Source of the DNA: Vreelandella stevensii S18214
GTDB taxonomy: Bacteria; Pseudomonadota; Gammaproteobacteria; Pseudomonadales; Halomonadaceae
DNA: 64,000 bases
Reading direction: 5' to 3'
Assembly: GCF_000275725.1 (NCBI RefSeq)
Contig: NZ_AJTS01000035.1
Location: forward strand, 62,001-126,000
Shown: one piece after another, positions 26,457 to 34,299 of the stretch
How the letters are laid out: each line of letters starts with the position of its first letter
Numbering within the stretch: the stretch's first letter is position 1
The notes under the pieces: model-generated
Told to the model about the DNA's origin: nothing
What the model saw: the letters and a program-made list of their open reading frames with translations, nothing else
Databases searched by the model: none
Made by a program: the position numbers and the translations under genes

Positions 26457-26879
26457 CTACTGAAGCAGAGCGTGAAGTGCCTGAAGGCTCTCGGGCGAGG
26501 CCTGGATACGCTGGCAGTGGTTGGTTTCTTGCTCCCAGGTAGCCGCCGAGGCCACATGCAAATGCACTGCCACCCTGGCATCGGTCTCGCCTTCCAACAG
26601 CCCGGCAGGCACCCACATCCAGTCGCTGCCGCGCAGTTGATTCGGCACCGGACTACCGCAGGTGGCACAAAAGTCGCTGCGATAGCCGCTTTCCCGCTGA
26701 TACGAGCGGACATTCCCCTGCCCCGAGCGCCACTGAAACTGCTCCCCCGGCACGAAGGTGGCCGCATTGGCCGCCGCGCCGGTGGCCTTGCGACATAACG
26801 AACAGTGGCACTGGTACAGGTGAGGCAGCTCACCCTCGATCGTGAACGCCACTTCCCCACACAGGCACTCGCCCTTCAT
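26457..26879 (-). CDS. GFA-family (glutathione-dependent formaldehyde-activating type) protein
   Basis: A 140-residue GFA/CENP-V fold protein that binds zinc through clustered cysteines: GECLCGEV at the N-terminus, CHCSLCRKATG near residue 25 and FCATCGSPVPN near 70. Founding members condense formaldehyde with glutathione, but most homologues have no tested function. Start at 26879 is supported by AAGGAG six bases upstream; the frame opens 27 nt earlier. Confidence 0.85.
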   Translation of the reverse strand: MKGECLCGEVAFTIEGELPHLYQCHCSLCRKATGAAANAATFVPGEQFQWRSGQGNVRSYQRESGYRSDFCATCGSPVPNQLRGSDWMWVPAGLLEGETDARVAVHLHVASAATWEQETNHCQRIQASPESLQALHALLQ

Positions 26880-26917
26880 GTTCTGCTCCTTGAAAATTCT
26901 CCGCACGCCATCGCTGG

Positions 26918-27388
26918 CTACGCCATGCTGGGGTTATACAGAATCACCTCATCCCCGGCACCATAACCGCTGACCACCGCCGCGCGGGAAACCCCCAGGG
27001 TCGATTGATACAGTTTTTCCGCGAAGTTGCCTTCCGAGGTGGTCACCATCACCGCCCCGACACCGCAGCCCAGGCCTCGCACGTGGGTCTTGAACGGTGC
27101 CAATGACTCCACGATGAGCCGCTTACCCAGCCCCTGGCCCGCCGCGTCGGGATGAATGCCGATCTGCTCCAGCTCGATGATGCTTTTTTCCCGAAAGCCG
27201 TTCTTTACGCACCACAGAATATAGCCACGCACCACGCCCGCTACTTCTACCACGTAGTACACGCCCCGCGGGTAGGCGTTAAACGATGCCTCGATCCACT
27301 GGGCATGGTTCTTCTCGCGGGGGAAACAGGCCTGATACACCTCGGCCATGGCGGCAATATCGCTTCTTTCTGCTGCTCTTACGGTCAC
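26918..27388 (-). CDS. GNAT-family N-acetyltransferase
   Basis: A 156-residue acetyltransferase starting with GTG at 27388, 8-9 nt after AAAAGGA. The core is LEQIGIHPDAAGQGLGKRLI (beta-4/alpha-3 with the acetyl-CoA loop), followed by VMVTTSEGNFAEKLYQSTLG. It differs from the GNAT gene 0.5 kb away and is not a duplicate. Substrate unknown. Confidence 0.8.
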   Translation of the reverse strand: MTVRAAERSDIAAMAEVYQACFPREKNHAQWIEASFNAYPRGVYYVVEVAGVVRGYILWCVKNGFREKSIIELEQIGIHPDAAGQGLGKRLIVESLAPFKTHVRGLGCGVGAVMVTTSEGNFAEKLYQSTLGVSRAAVVSGYGAGDEVILYNPSMA

Positions 27389-27438
27389 TTTAAAATCCTT
27401 TTTGGACGTTTCTTACACTCGGGAGCGGTAAGCACCAC

Positions 27439-27903
27439 CTACTCCTGAATCTCAGTTATAACCTCGGTCTTGACGGAGTTGGCGATAAAGCACTTTTCAT
27501 GGGCGGCGTGATGAAGCTGTTCGAGCGTCTCGACTGAAGGTGTTTCTCCTGCAAACAGCGCTTTGGGCCGCAGTGTCACCCTGGTCATGGCAATTTTCCC
27601 GTCGCTGCCCTTCTCCATTACCCCCACGGCGTGGTCCACGTAGCTTTCCACCACCAAGCCCTGCTGAGCGGCAAGGGCCAGGAAGAACAACATGTGGCAG
27701 CTGGAAAGCGAAGCCACGAACGCCTCTTCCGGGTCGACGTTGGCCTCCACCGAGTAGGGCAACGGCACCACATGGGGCGATGACGACGCCGCCACGCGGA
27801 CGCCCCCATCGAACACCCACTCGTGCCCACGGCTATAGCGCTGATCTATAAAGGCTTCATCGGCCCCACGGGCCCAGTGAATGGAAGCGGTGTATTCGGC
27901 CAT
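27439..27903 (-). CDS. OsmC-family protein
   Basis: A 154-residue OsmC/Ohr-fold protein. The two peroxidatic-type cysteines are present: SLSSCHMLFFLALA near residue 68 and HEKCFIANSVKT near 136. OsmC and Ohr reduce organic hydroperoxides with lipoyl or thiol donors. The context (GFA, acetyltransferases) gives no further hint. RBS upstream is weak (AAAGGAACC). Confidence 0.87.
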   Translation of the reverse strand: MAEYTASIHWARGADEAFIDQRYSRGHEWVFDGGVRVAASSSPHVVPLPYSVEANVDPEEAFVASLSSCHMLFFLALAAQQGLVVESYVDHAVGVMEKGSDGKIAMTRVTLRPKALFAGETPSVETLEQLHHAAHEKCFIANSVKTEVITEIQE

Positions 27904-27966
27904 GAGGGTTCCTTTGGCTCAATCGCTGGGTGCGAATACCTTCAATGCGTAAACGCAGAATACAGC

Positions 27967-28488
27967 TTAAATGGAAGACTCGTTGATACTGACAGCACGC
28001 TCTTGCGCGAGCTCAATCACTGCGTGCCCCAGTTGAACCAGCGTATCAAAATTGGGCCTGGTTTCAGGTTTTAAGGAACGATAAGCACTGGTGCGACTTT
28101 TGATACCTGCTTTCGCAATCACTTGACTATGACCAAATTGTTCCACATAAGAGCGAATGGCGGCTTGCAAAATATCGGCGCGTCCCTCTTTCATCGACTC
28201 CCAGGAAGCCTGCTTAATGACGGCTTCCATTTCTTGAACGTTAACAAAAACGTCTGCGGATTTTTGCTCACCTTTGGTAATAGCACGCAGTGTTGCCGCA
28301 GAAAGCTCGTTGCCGCTCCAATTGAGGGATCCTTCTGGTGTTAAGGAAAAACGCTTGAAATCCTTGATCTCAGAAAAGGGAGGCTTACTGAAGTAAGCTG
28401 TCAGATCAGCGCGGCCGAAGTAGCCATCGCTGAACGTTAGCGCCAAGGCATGACCTGAAATGACATCAACATCCACGATTTTTAGCAT
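27967..28488 (-). CDS. DUF2442 protein with C-terminal helix-turn-helix
   Basis: A 173-residue protein. Residues 1-~80 match DUF2442 (VDVISGHALALTFSDG, RFSLTPEGSLNWSGNELSA). Residues ~100-165 form an XRE-type HTH (ILQAAIRSYVEQFGHSQVIA, then KSRTSAYRSLKPETRPNFDT), as in HigA-type antitoxins. It overlaps the DUF4160 gene by 7 bp. DUF4160 and DUF2442 genes are often neighbours and the layout resembles a toxin-antitoxin operon with this protein as DNA-binding antitoxin, but no activity can be read from sequence. Confidence 0.75.
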   Translation of the reverse strand: MLKIVDVDVISGHALALTFSDGYFGRADLTAYFSKPPFSEIKDFKRFSLTPEGSLNWSGNELSAATLRAITKGEQKSADVFVNVQEMEAVIKQASWESMKEGRADILQAAIRSYVEQFGHSQVIAKAGIKSRTSAYRSLKPETRPNFDTLVQLGHAVIELAQERAVSINESSI

Positions 28489-28751
28489 ACGTCACCTAGC
28501 TTACCCGGGTTTTCGCCATTCACTGCTTTGTGCCACATCACCATCAACTGTTCACGGTGATCGAAAATATGGCTCTCCGCTCTCTTACGCTGCGTGTTAG
28601 GTAGATAGCCCTCCAGGCACTCACCCGTTTCAATCGCAATGATCAGTTCGTAGCTACCATACTTCACATGAAGGTGGGGTAGCTTATGTTGCTTGTTATC
28701 AAAAAAATACAAGCAAAAAGAAAGGCCTAGCAACGCATCAATTTCCGGCAT
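28482..28751 (-). CDS. DUF4160 protein
   Basis: An 89-residue protein with the DUF4160 pattern: LSFCLYFFDNKQHKLPHLHV, then KYGSYELIIAIETGECLEG and REQLMVMWHKAVNG. Its 3' end overlaps the DUF2442-HTH gene, so the two form an operon. DUF4160 members occur in possible toxin-antitoxin pairs; whether this is the toxic partner is unknown. Confidence 0.8.
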   Translation of the reverse strand: MPEIDALLGLSFCLYFFDNKQHKLPHLHVKYGSYELIIAIETGECLEGYLPNTQRKRAESHIFDHREQLMVMWHKAVNGENPGKLGDVC

Positions 28752-28917
28752 GGTATCTCTAACGCCTGTTACTTCAATAGACTATAGCAACGTATCCTTG
28801 AAGAGACAAAATAGAAAATTTTCGAGGCACGGATCGTCTACGCTGGGTGCATGAACGGCGATGGCCTCGGGCAGTCAGAACCACATCGCAACAGAAATGC
28901 CACCAGGAGAGCAAGAT

Positions 28918-29739
28918 ATGCAGATGATTGAGCTAGGCGGCACCAGCGTACCCCGTATTGGTCAGGGCACCTGGCACATGGGCGAGGATACCAGGCAGCG
29001 GCAGGCTGAGGTCTGGGCGCTGCGTGAAGGCCTGGATTTGGGGATGACGCTGATCGATACCGCCGAGATGTATGCCGAGGGCGGCGCTGAAGAAATCGTG
29101 GGTGAAGCCATTCGGGGGCGGCGCGAGCAGGCGTATCTGGTCAGCAAGGTTTACCCCCACAATGCCAGCACCCAAGGTGTTCAAGCCGCCTGCGAACTCA
29201 GCCTGCGCCGATTGGGCACCGATACGATTGATCTCTACCTGCTGCACTGGCGCGGCCAATACCCGCTGAGCGACACCGTGGAAGCGTTTGAGCGGCTACG
29301 CGAGCAGGGCAAGATCCTGCGTTGGGGCGTATCGAACTTCGACGTTGACAACCTGGAAGAGCTAAACGCGCCTGCGTGCGCCACTAACCAAGTCCTCTAC
29401 AATCCCGAAGCACGGGGCATCGAGTACGACCTGCTGCCCTGGCAAGCCCAGCAAAACATGCCGCTTATGGCATACTGCCCCATCGGGCAAGGCGGCGCGC
29501 TCCTGCGTGACGCGACCCTGCAACGCATCGCTGACAAACACAGCGCCACCCCCGCGCAAATCGCGCTTGCCTGGGCACTGCGCCACCCCGGCGTGATCGC
29601 GATTCCTAAAGCTGTGAATTTGGACCACCTCAAACAGAACGCTGATGCGGATAAGGTCAGGCTCGATGATGAGGACTTGGCACAGATTGATGCCGCCTAT
29701 CCGCCGCCAACACGCAAGCAGGGCTTAATGATGGTGTGA
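28918..29739 (+). CDS. Aldo/keto reductase
   Basis: A 273-residue (alpha/beta)8 NADPH-dependent oxidoreductase. Catalytic tetrad residues can be placed: Asp in LIDTAEMY, Tyr in MYAEGGAEEIVG, Lys in LVSKVYPHN and His in LYLLHWRGQYP. The end has IPKAVNLDHLKQN, the cofactor-binding segment. Start at 28918 follows AGGAGAG; the open frame starts 57 nt earlier without a site. It resembles YeaE-type methylglyoxal/aldehyde reductases. Monocistronic. Confidence 0.88.
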   Translation: MQMIELGGTSVPRIGQGTWHMGEDTRQRQAEVWALREGLDLGMTLIDTAEMYAEGGAEEIVGEAIRGRREQAYLVSKVYPHNASTQGVQAACELSLRRLGTDTIDLYLLHWRGQYPLSDTVEAFERLREQGKILRWGVSNFDVDNLEELNAPACATNQVLYNPEARGIEYDLLPWQAQQNMPLMAYCPIGQGGALLRDATLQRIADKHSATPAQIALAWALRHPGVIAIPKAVNLDHLKQNADADKVRLDDEDLAQIDAAYPPPTRKQGLMMV

Positions 29740-29853
29740 GCAATCGCCTATCAACGGCTTAGCGTGGGATACGATTCGTGGGCATCACCGGCTCAACCGC
29801 TGTTATAAAGCGGAGAAAACCGAACGCGGCGAAGCCAATTGGCAACCCCAACC

Positions 29854-29891
29854 CTGTACGCTATTCTGTACATTAACAAGATCGCGTACAG
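29854..29891 (+). promoter_or_regulatory. Operator-like repeats upstream of yefM
   Basis: CTGTACGC (29854-29861) and GCGTACAG (29884-29891) are exact inverted repeats, with a further TGTAC between them. YefM/YoeB complexes autoregulate by binding palindromes with TGTACA cores just upstream of the ribosome site, matching this arrangement. AGGAG follows at 29890. Confidence 0.65.
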
Positions 29892-29902
29892 GAGTACCCT
29901 TT

Positions 29903-30154
29903 ATGGATGCCATCAGCTACACCGCCGCTAGAACCAACCTAGCAAAAACCATGGAGCGGGTCTGTGAAGACCATTCCCCTGTGATCATCACCCGCAATAA
30001 GGCGCAATCCGTGGTCATGATCTCTCTCGAAGACTATGAAGCACTGCAAGAGACAGCCTACCTCCTGCGCGCGCCCAAAAACGCCCGCCGTTTACTGGAA
30101 TCCGTTGCCGAGTTGGAGCAAGGGGACGGTCAGGAAAAGGAGCTTCTTGAATGA
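29903..30154 (+). CDS. yefM: Antitoxin YefM (Phd/YefM family)
   Basis: An 83-residue antitoxin. The N-terminal DNA-binding fold shows MDAISYTAARTNLAKTMERV, then PVIITRNKAQSVVMISLEDY, the conserved Phd/YefM pattern. The C-terminal tail (VAELEQGDGQEKELLE) would wrap the toxin. It overlaps yoeB by 4 bases (ATGA). It neutralises YoeB and represses its own operon. Confidence 0.92.
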   Translation: MDAISYTAARTNLAKTMERVCEDHSPVIITRNKAQSVVMISLEDYEALQETAYLLRAPKNARRLLESVAELEQGDGQEKELLE

Positions 30155-30405
30155 AGCTCATCTTTTCCGAGAACGCCTGGGAAGACTATTTGTACTGGCA
30201 GAAAACTGACAAAAAGATTCTCAACCGAATCAACAAGCTAATCAAAGAAATCAAGCGAGAGCCATTTGAAGGAGTCGGCAAGCCAGAACCCCTTAAACAT
30301 AGCCTCGCGGGTTACTGGTCTCGGCGAATCAACGAAGAGCACCGCATCGTTTACAAGGTCACGGACGACGCTTTGCTTGTTGCCCAACTGCGGTATCACT
30401 ACTGA
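30151..30405 (+). CDS. yoeB: Toxin YoeB (ribosome-dependent mRNA interferase)
   Basis: An 84-residue RelE-superfamily toxin that cleaves mRNA in the ribosomal A site. Family features are ENAWEDYLYWQKTDKKILNR, then NKLIKEIKREPFEGVGKPEP, SRRINEEHRIVYKV and the terminal QLRYHY, where the last His/Tyr are active-site residues. The protein is full length and looks active. It lies just beyond the distal end of the integron array and on the opposite strand. Confidence 0.92.
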   Translation: MKLIFSENAWEDYLYWQKTDKKILNRINKLIKEIKREPFEGVGKPEPLKHSLAGYWSRRINEEHRIVYKVTDDALLVAQLRYHY

Positions 30406-30497
30406 TTTAACGCTGAGCTTTCCCTCAATGTGGATAGGCCCTCGTAAGATCACCAGCCAGCTTTTCAAACAGATGCTGTCAGGATAAGCCACTTAAG

Positions 30498-30563
30498 GCC
30501 TAACATATCAGCCCCCAGCGGCCCAGGGCAGGAGCGCCTGAATGGCGATAAGGCTGGTTGGGC
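30498..30563 (-). repeat. attC site after the hydrolase cassette (distal end)
   Basis: Core GCCTAAC at 30498-30504 and GTTGGGC at 30557-30563. CAGCC/GGCTG and CGCC/GGCG arms pair between them. It lies 3 bp from the hydrolase stop and marks the array's far edge. Confidence 0.65.
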
Positions 30564-30565
30564 TT

Positions 30566-31546
30566 CTAAGGTAGACGCTGCACACGGTCGGTGTATTCGA
30601 CGATGCGCTCCACCAACAGTGGGGCTACAGGCAGCGATGCGTCTGAGTACGAAGCGCTTTGCTGCGCCGGATTGGTCGAAACCATCTTGAGCACGTGGTT
30701 CATTCCCTCCACGAGCAACAGTTCTGCATCTGGACGCACTTGCTTGAGCGCCTCCGCTTCGCTCGGACTGACCTGTACGTCCGTGGTGCCATGGATGATC
30801 AGCACCTGGCCGGGGGCATGCTGGATTTTCTCGGTCGGCACGTACCGAAACCAAGAGATCAGGTACGGCTGCACGCTCGAACGGAACAACGAGGCCAGCG
30901 CTAACGGCACGCCCTCTGTCGTGCGACCTTGCTCCAGCTCGGAGAGAATGCGCTCACTGTCCTGCCACAGCTCATCCGAAAGCTGCGGGCGCAACTGATC
31001 GCGGATAATCTCTGGCGCGGAACGTGCCGGTGCAGCAACCGAAATGAAGGCATCCGCACGCGCTTGCTTTGCTGCAAGCATGCCGATCAGTGCCCCCTCA
31101 CTGTGCCCGAGCAGGGTGATCGTATCGAAGCGAGGATCAGTTCGAAGCTGACGAACCCATGCGGCGGCATCCTCTATGTAGGTGTCGAAGCGAAGATCAC
31201 TCTCCGTGGGTGCAGCAGCTGCACTGGCCGCCACTCCCCGCTTGTCATAGCGGACCGAGGCGATCCCCCGCACAGCAAGCGCCTCGGCAAGCAGCTTCAG
31301 GCTGTCGTTTGCCTCCGGTAAAATAGCACTGTTGCCATTGCGATCCGTGGGACCGGAACCGGCATGCAGCAACACAAGCGGATGTGGCCCGGTAGAGGGC
31401 GGCAGGAGCAGAGAACCAAAAAGGGTGCCGGTGGCGGTTTCCAAACGAACATCCGATTCGCTGGGCTGCGCCGGGGCATGCGGCTCGCTCGCCGAGCCAG
31501 ATGCCGAGAACAGGATCAAGAAACCAACAGCGATGCGCAATATCAC
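30566..31546 (-). CDS. Secreted alpha/beta hydrolase (integron cassette)
   Basis: A 326-residue serine hydrolase. A signal peptide is visible (MILRIAVGFLILFSASGSAS), so it is exported. Fold landmarks are LVLLHAGSGPTDRNGNS (oxyanion region), the nucleophile elbow LLGHSEGALIG, IIHGTTDVQV with the catalytic Asp and EGMNHVLK with the His. Start GTG at 31546 lies after GAGGG by 10 nt and 24 bp inside the cassette; the open frame runs further upstream through the attC. Substrate unknown (esterase- or peptidase-like). Confidence 0.8.
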   Translation of the reverse strand: MILRIAVGFLILFSASGSASEPHAPAQPSESDVRLETATGTLFGSLLLPPSTGPHPLVLLHAGSGPTDRNGNSAILPEANDSLKLLAEALAVRGIASVRYDKRGVAASAAAAPTESDLRFDTYIEDAAAWVRQLRTDPRFDTITLLGHSEGALIGMLAAKQARADAFISVAAPARSAPEIIRDQLRPQLSDELWQDSERILSELEQGRTTEGVPLALASLFRSSVQPYLISWFRYVPTEKIQHAPGQVLIIHGTTDVQVSPSEAEALKQVRPDAELLLVEGMNHVLKMVSTNPAQQSASYSDASLPVAPLLVERIVEYTDRVQRLP

Positions 31547-31570
31547 GAGAACACAACCCTCAATGTGATG

Positions 31571-31649
31571 GGCTAACCCCAAAGTGCACCCGTGACCAGG
31601 ACGTAGCGAAGCGGAGACAAGGGCGTCCAAGTGCCGCGTTTGGTTAAAT
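31571..31649 (-). repeat. attC site after the RHH-RelE cassette
   Basis: Cores GGCTAAC (31571-31577) and GTTAAAT (31643-31649); the first departs from RYYYAAC at one base. GGACG/CGTCC arms pair inside. Confidence 0.6.
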
Positions 31650-31651
31650 TG

Positions 31652-31933
31652 CTATCGTTCGCCCTCAAGGCCATGCCACACCCGGAGAATAATGATGGCA
31701 CTGGCATGAACTGAATATCGAACAACGTATTTTCCGAACACCATGTCTCGAACAGAGTCAGGCACCGGTGCCATTTCAACTGGTGTGCCCATTCTGGGGA
31801 AGTCGGGAAGTAATTCGATTTTGCCAACCAGTTCGGTAGCAACCCTGGCTGCCGTCGGCGGGCTGTGCACTGCAACGAACTCCCTGAGGCGTTTCAAATC
31901 ATCAATGGCTTCATCCGTGTAAACCAGCTTCAC
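31652..31933 (-). CDS. RelE/ParE-family toxin (integron cassette)
   Basis: A 93-residue RelE/ParE-fold toxin: LVYTDEAIDDLKRLREFVAV, then LVGKIELLPDFPRMG, and the C-terminal VVRYSVHASAIIILRVWHG strand typical of the family. It overlaps the antitoxin stop by 4 bases and is followed directly by an attC. Target could be the ribosome (RelE) or gyrase (ParE); the sequence alone does not decide. Toxin-antitoxin cassettes stabilise large integron arrays. Confidence 0.87.
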   Translation of the reverse strand: MKLVYTDEAIDDLKRLREFVAVHSPPTAARVATELVGKIELLPDFPRMGTPVEMAPVPDSVRDMVFGKYVVRYSVHASAIIILRVWHGLEGER

Positions 31934-32202
31934 TTACCTGACCTCGGCGCATCCTGCTCGTTTTCGGTTCCCCAGCTATTAAGCCAACTGTGAACCTCGC
32001 TGGCATCAACGACCTTGCCTTGGGCAGCAGACTCCATTGCCTCTAGCGTTTGTTTCCAACGCTCTTGCTCAAGCTGCTGCTTTTCTATGTATTCCGACAA
32101 TGCCTGGTTGATCACCCAGCTTTTGCTACGGTGCAGCCTGCTGGCGATTGCTTCCAAACGCTGTTCAACTTCTGCCTGAAGGCGAACCGTGGTGACGCTC
32201 AT
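31930..32202 (-). CDS. Ribbon-helix-helix antitoxin (integron cassette)
   Basis: A 90-residue CopG/RHH-type protein: SVTTVRLQAEVEQRLEAIAS, then LHRSKSWVINQALSEYIEKQ, the classic ribbon-helix-helix, followed by a tail ending WGTENEQDAPRSGK that would bind the toxin. Start at 32202 has AGGGGC upstream; the frame opens 15 nt earlier. First gene of the cassette; it probably has its own promoter in the 66 bp before it. Confidence 0.87.
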   Translation of the reverse strand: MSVTTVRLQAEVEQRLEAIASRLHRSKSWVINQALSEYIEKQQLEQERWKQTLEAMESAAQGKVVDASEVHSWLNSWGTENEQDAPRSGK

Positions 32203-32267
32203 CACTATGCCCCTCATACTGGGTGACTACAATGTATTACAGCATAGTCTGCGAGGGTAGGCAAAAA

Positions 32268-32345
32268 ATTTAACGCAGAGCTTTGCGGCAATTTTGGAGC
32301 CGCGAAGCGGTGTAAAAATTGTCCGGCAACAGCGTATTGTTAGGC
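32268..32345 (-). repeat. attC site after the protease cassette
   Basis: Cores ATTTAAC (32268-32274) and GTTAGGC (32339-32345), both consensus. CAATTTT and AAAATTG arms pair, with GC-rich arms inside. Confidence 0.75.
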
Positions 32346-32355
32346 TTGAGTGCAA

Positions 32356-33273
32356 TCATTCTCTTTGAACCAAGTAAACCATCTCCGCGTCAGAAAGGGT
32401 CAGTGTAATATCTCTACCTTGGCCCGCCTTAAACTTCCCCTTTACCCGAACTAGTCCAAGCTCAATCCCTTCCAGTATTCCTGAATGCTCCGCCCCCCAT
32501 ATTTCATGTGGAAGGCCTTCGACTGAGAACCTCATAGCATCCCAGACAAGTGTCACGTAAGTTGGCCCTCCATCAAATGACGATGAAACAATGCCAACTA
32601 TTCTTCCGTCTTCATTAAATACAGGGCCTCCACTCATTCCTCCCAAAGACTCCATATCAATCTCAATACAAGAAGAAGGCATTCTTTCCCCCCTTCCATG
32701 GGGGAATACGTTAGTAACCAAACCAGAAGTGACGAGTGGAGATACCAAAGCTGTATCTTCATCAAAAGCGCCATGACGATACCCAACAGCCCATAATCTA
32801 GAGCCCGGTAATGGGAGACACAATTCTAACGGAACTAGGGACTGCGGGTGTGCTAGGTGAGCATCTGAATGAAGATCACAAGATAATATCGTAAGGTCAG
32901 AAACTATCTTGCATTCTGGGTCATCGGGGAGATATTTGCTGGGGCCTGAACAAGTGACTATACCCGTTGGGAGCCAAGCACGCGCTTTGTTATCGGGCAA
33001 AAATGAAAGCAAGACAGGGCCTGACCCAGCTTTAGGAAACTCATCAAAGACATGAGATGCTGTTAACACCATGCCTGGGCCGATCATTATTCCACTACCT
33101 ATCGAAGTAAGCTTGTCGCCAAAATAACCAGCTATGCATACGATAGCATCACTCGCTTGGTGCAAACTATCGAGTGACCCCAAGCCATCATCAGCAGTGA
33201 AAGCCGGACGCCCCCACTTCAGCTTAACGTTAGATAAATCTTTATTTTTCTGGGTGATTTCTACTCTATGCAC
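32356..33273 (-). CDS. Trypsin-like serine protease (integron cassette)
   Basis: A 305-residue chymotrypsin-fold protease without signal peptide, so cytoplasmic. The catalytic triad is visible: His74 in VLTASHVFDEF, Asp126 in IVSDLTILSCD and Ser215 in SLGGMSGGPVFNEDGRIVGI. About 65 residues follow the protease core, ending in ITLTLSDAEMVYLVQRE. Stand-alone cytosolic trypsin-like proteins are found as effectors in several prokaryotic defence systems. Here it is the only gene of its cassette; the target is unknown. Confidence 0.85.
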   Translation of the reverse strand: MHRVEITQKNKDLSNVKLKWGRPAFTADDGLGSLDSLHQASDAIVCIAGYFGDKLTSIGSGIMIGPGMVLTASHVFDEFPKAGSGPVLLSFLPDNKARAWLPTGIVTCSGPSKYLPDDPECKIVSDLTILSCDLHSDAHLAHPQSLVPLELCLPLPGSRLWAVGYRHGAFDEDTALVSPLVTSGLVTNVFPHGRGERMPSSCIEIDMESLGGMSGGPVFNEDGRIVGIVSSSFDGGPTYVTLVWDAMRFSVEGLPHEIWGAEHSGILEGIELGLVRVKGKFKAGQGRDITLTLSDAEMVYLVQRE

Positions 33274-33323
33274 AAATTTTCGCTTTCATTATGTATTCGT
33301 TTTTTCGCCGATGCTTATCGGCA

Positions 33324-33380
33324 GCCTAACGTTTGAGCTCAGCGGGCGGCGAAGCCGTCCGCTGGAGCGAATGGTTAGCC
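33324..33380 (-). repeat. attC site after the TIR cassette
   Basis: Cores GCCTAAC (33324-33330) and GTTAGCC (33374-33380). Between them GCTCAGCGG and CCGCTGGAGC pair around CGGC-GAA-GCCG, with one bulged base as attC sites need. Confidence 0.8.
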
Positions 33381-33403
33381 ATCGCTTGTGGACTTAATTC
33401 CGA

Positions 33404-34198
33404 CTACTGCGACATAGGAGGAACCTTGGCCCACTGATCATTTCCTTTGTCGTGCAAGACATCGATCAAGTTTATTGGTTTCGTCCCTTGCCTGTGAAAC
33501 TGAAAGGTCAACGGGTGAGTGGGAGTAAGTGAGCTGGACATCGGCCTCATGATCACAGCGTTGGCTGTCCCGCCTTCGTTCAGTTGAAAGGCGTTCGCTC
33601 TGAACAAGCTGTTTATTCCAGGGTGCCCTTTTATCCACCAAGAAATCTCGTCCTTCTCGTTCATGACAGGGAAGGCGAAATTCGGATTTGGCTCCATCAT
33701 GTGGGAGGCATGGACTGTAATTTCAATTGTGTTGTCGTTCGGTGTGGCTAGCGAATAGGTTAGATTCGAGAAGCCTTGGTGTTGCGGCGTAAAAGAAGCG
33801 CTTCCTTGGGCAACGCTGACAATCTGAGCTATCGCTGCCTCAAGACCTATGGTGTGCATGTCGATAAATAGTGTCTGCCTTAGAACAGCGGGCATGTCGC
33901 TGCCATCGACTCGAATAGGTACGAGGCGGGTCTTCCCCTTACTCGCCGCGTAAAGAGCGTTTTGCCACTCCAACTTAACCATGCCACTTACGAGGCTGGT
34001 CGCGGATACGAAGAAGAAGACGAATTCTGGGGCTTCAAGCCCCCTGCTCATTTGGTCAATGATCCCATCGCCAGGGCGAATGGACCACGAGTCGTAAAAA
34101 ACGTCTTGTTGGCCAAAGATGTCAGACAGCCTTAATGCGACGGGTTCGACCAAGGGCTTGTCGTTGTAGTTGTGGCTCAGAAATATCTTTGGAGACAT
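33404..34198 (-). CDS. TIR-domain protein (integron cassette)
   Basis: A 264-residue protein with an N-terminal TIR domain (~1-130): PKIFLSHNYNDKPLVEP, FYDSWSIRPGDGIIDQM, FVFFFVSATSLVSGMVKLEW and LVPIRVDG. Glu77 in KLEWQNAL is placed where the catalytic Glu of NAD-cleaving TIRs sits. The C-terminal ~130 residues have no recognised fold but are rich in beta-strand patterns. Bacterial TIR enzymes act in anti-phage systems (Thoeris, CBASS, short pAgo) by NAD depletion or signal synthesis. No partner gene of those systems is adjacent, so any sensing role would lie in the C-terminal half. Confidence 0.85.
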   Translation of the reverse strand: MSPKIFLSHNYNDKPLVEPVALRLSDIFGQQDVFYDSWSIRPGDGIIDQMSRGLEAPEFVFFFVSATSLVSGMVKLEWQNALYAASKGKTRLVPIRVDGSDMPAVLRQTLFIDMHTIGLEAAIAQIVSVAQGSASFTPQHQGFSNLTYSLATPNDNTIEITVHASHMMEPNPNFAFPVMNEKDEISWWIKGHPGINSLFRANAFQLNEGGTANAVIMRPMSSSLTPTHPLTFQFHRQGTKPINLIDVLHDKGNDQWAKVPPMSQ

Positions 34199-34250
34199 GG
34201 AGGAGGGTCCTGTTTTTTGCGGGTGGCGAACGAGACGGTTGAATTCTGAT

Positions 34251-34299
34251 GCCTAACGCTTCAAGAACCGGCGGCGCTCGCGCCGTCCGAGTTACTTGA
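34251..34299 (-). repeat. attC site after the two-TM cassette
   Basis: Core GCCTAAC at 34251-34257. CAAG-AAC-CGGCGGCG pairs with CGCCGTCCG-AGTTACTTG across a CTCG loop. The second core (GTTACTT) is degenerate, and the gene's stop codon lies inside the site. Confidence 0.65.

Noticed and set aside
29740-29853. Possible extra attC beyond yefM
   Set aside because: No RYYYAAC/GTTRRRY core pair with paired arms; only a weak CCGCT/AGCGG hairpin.
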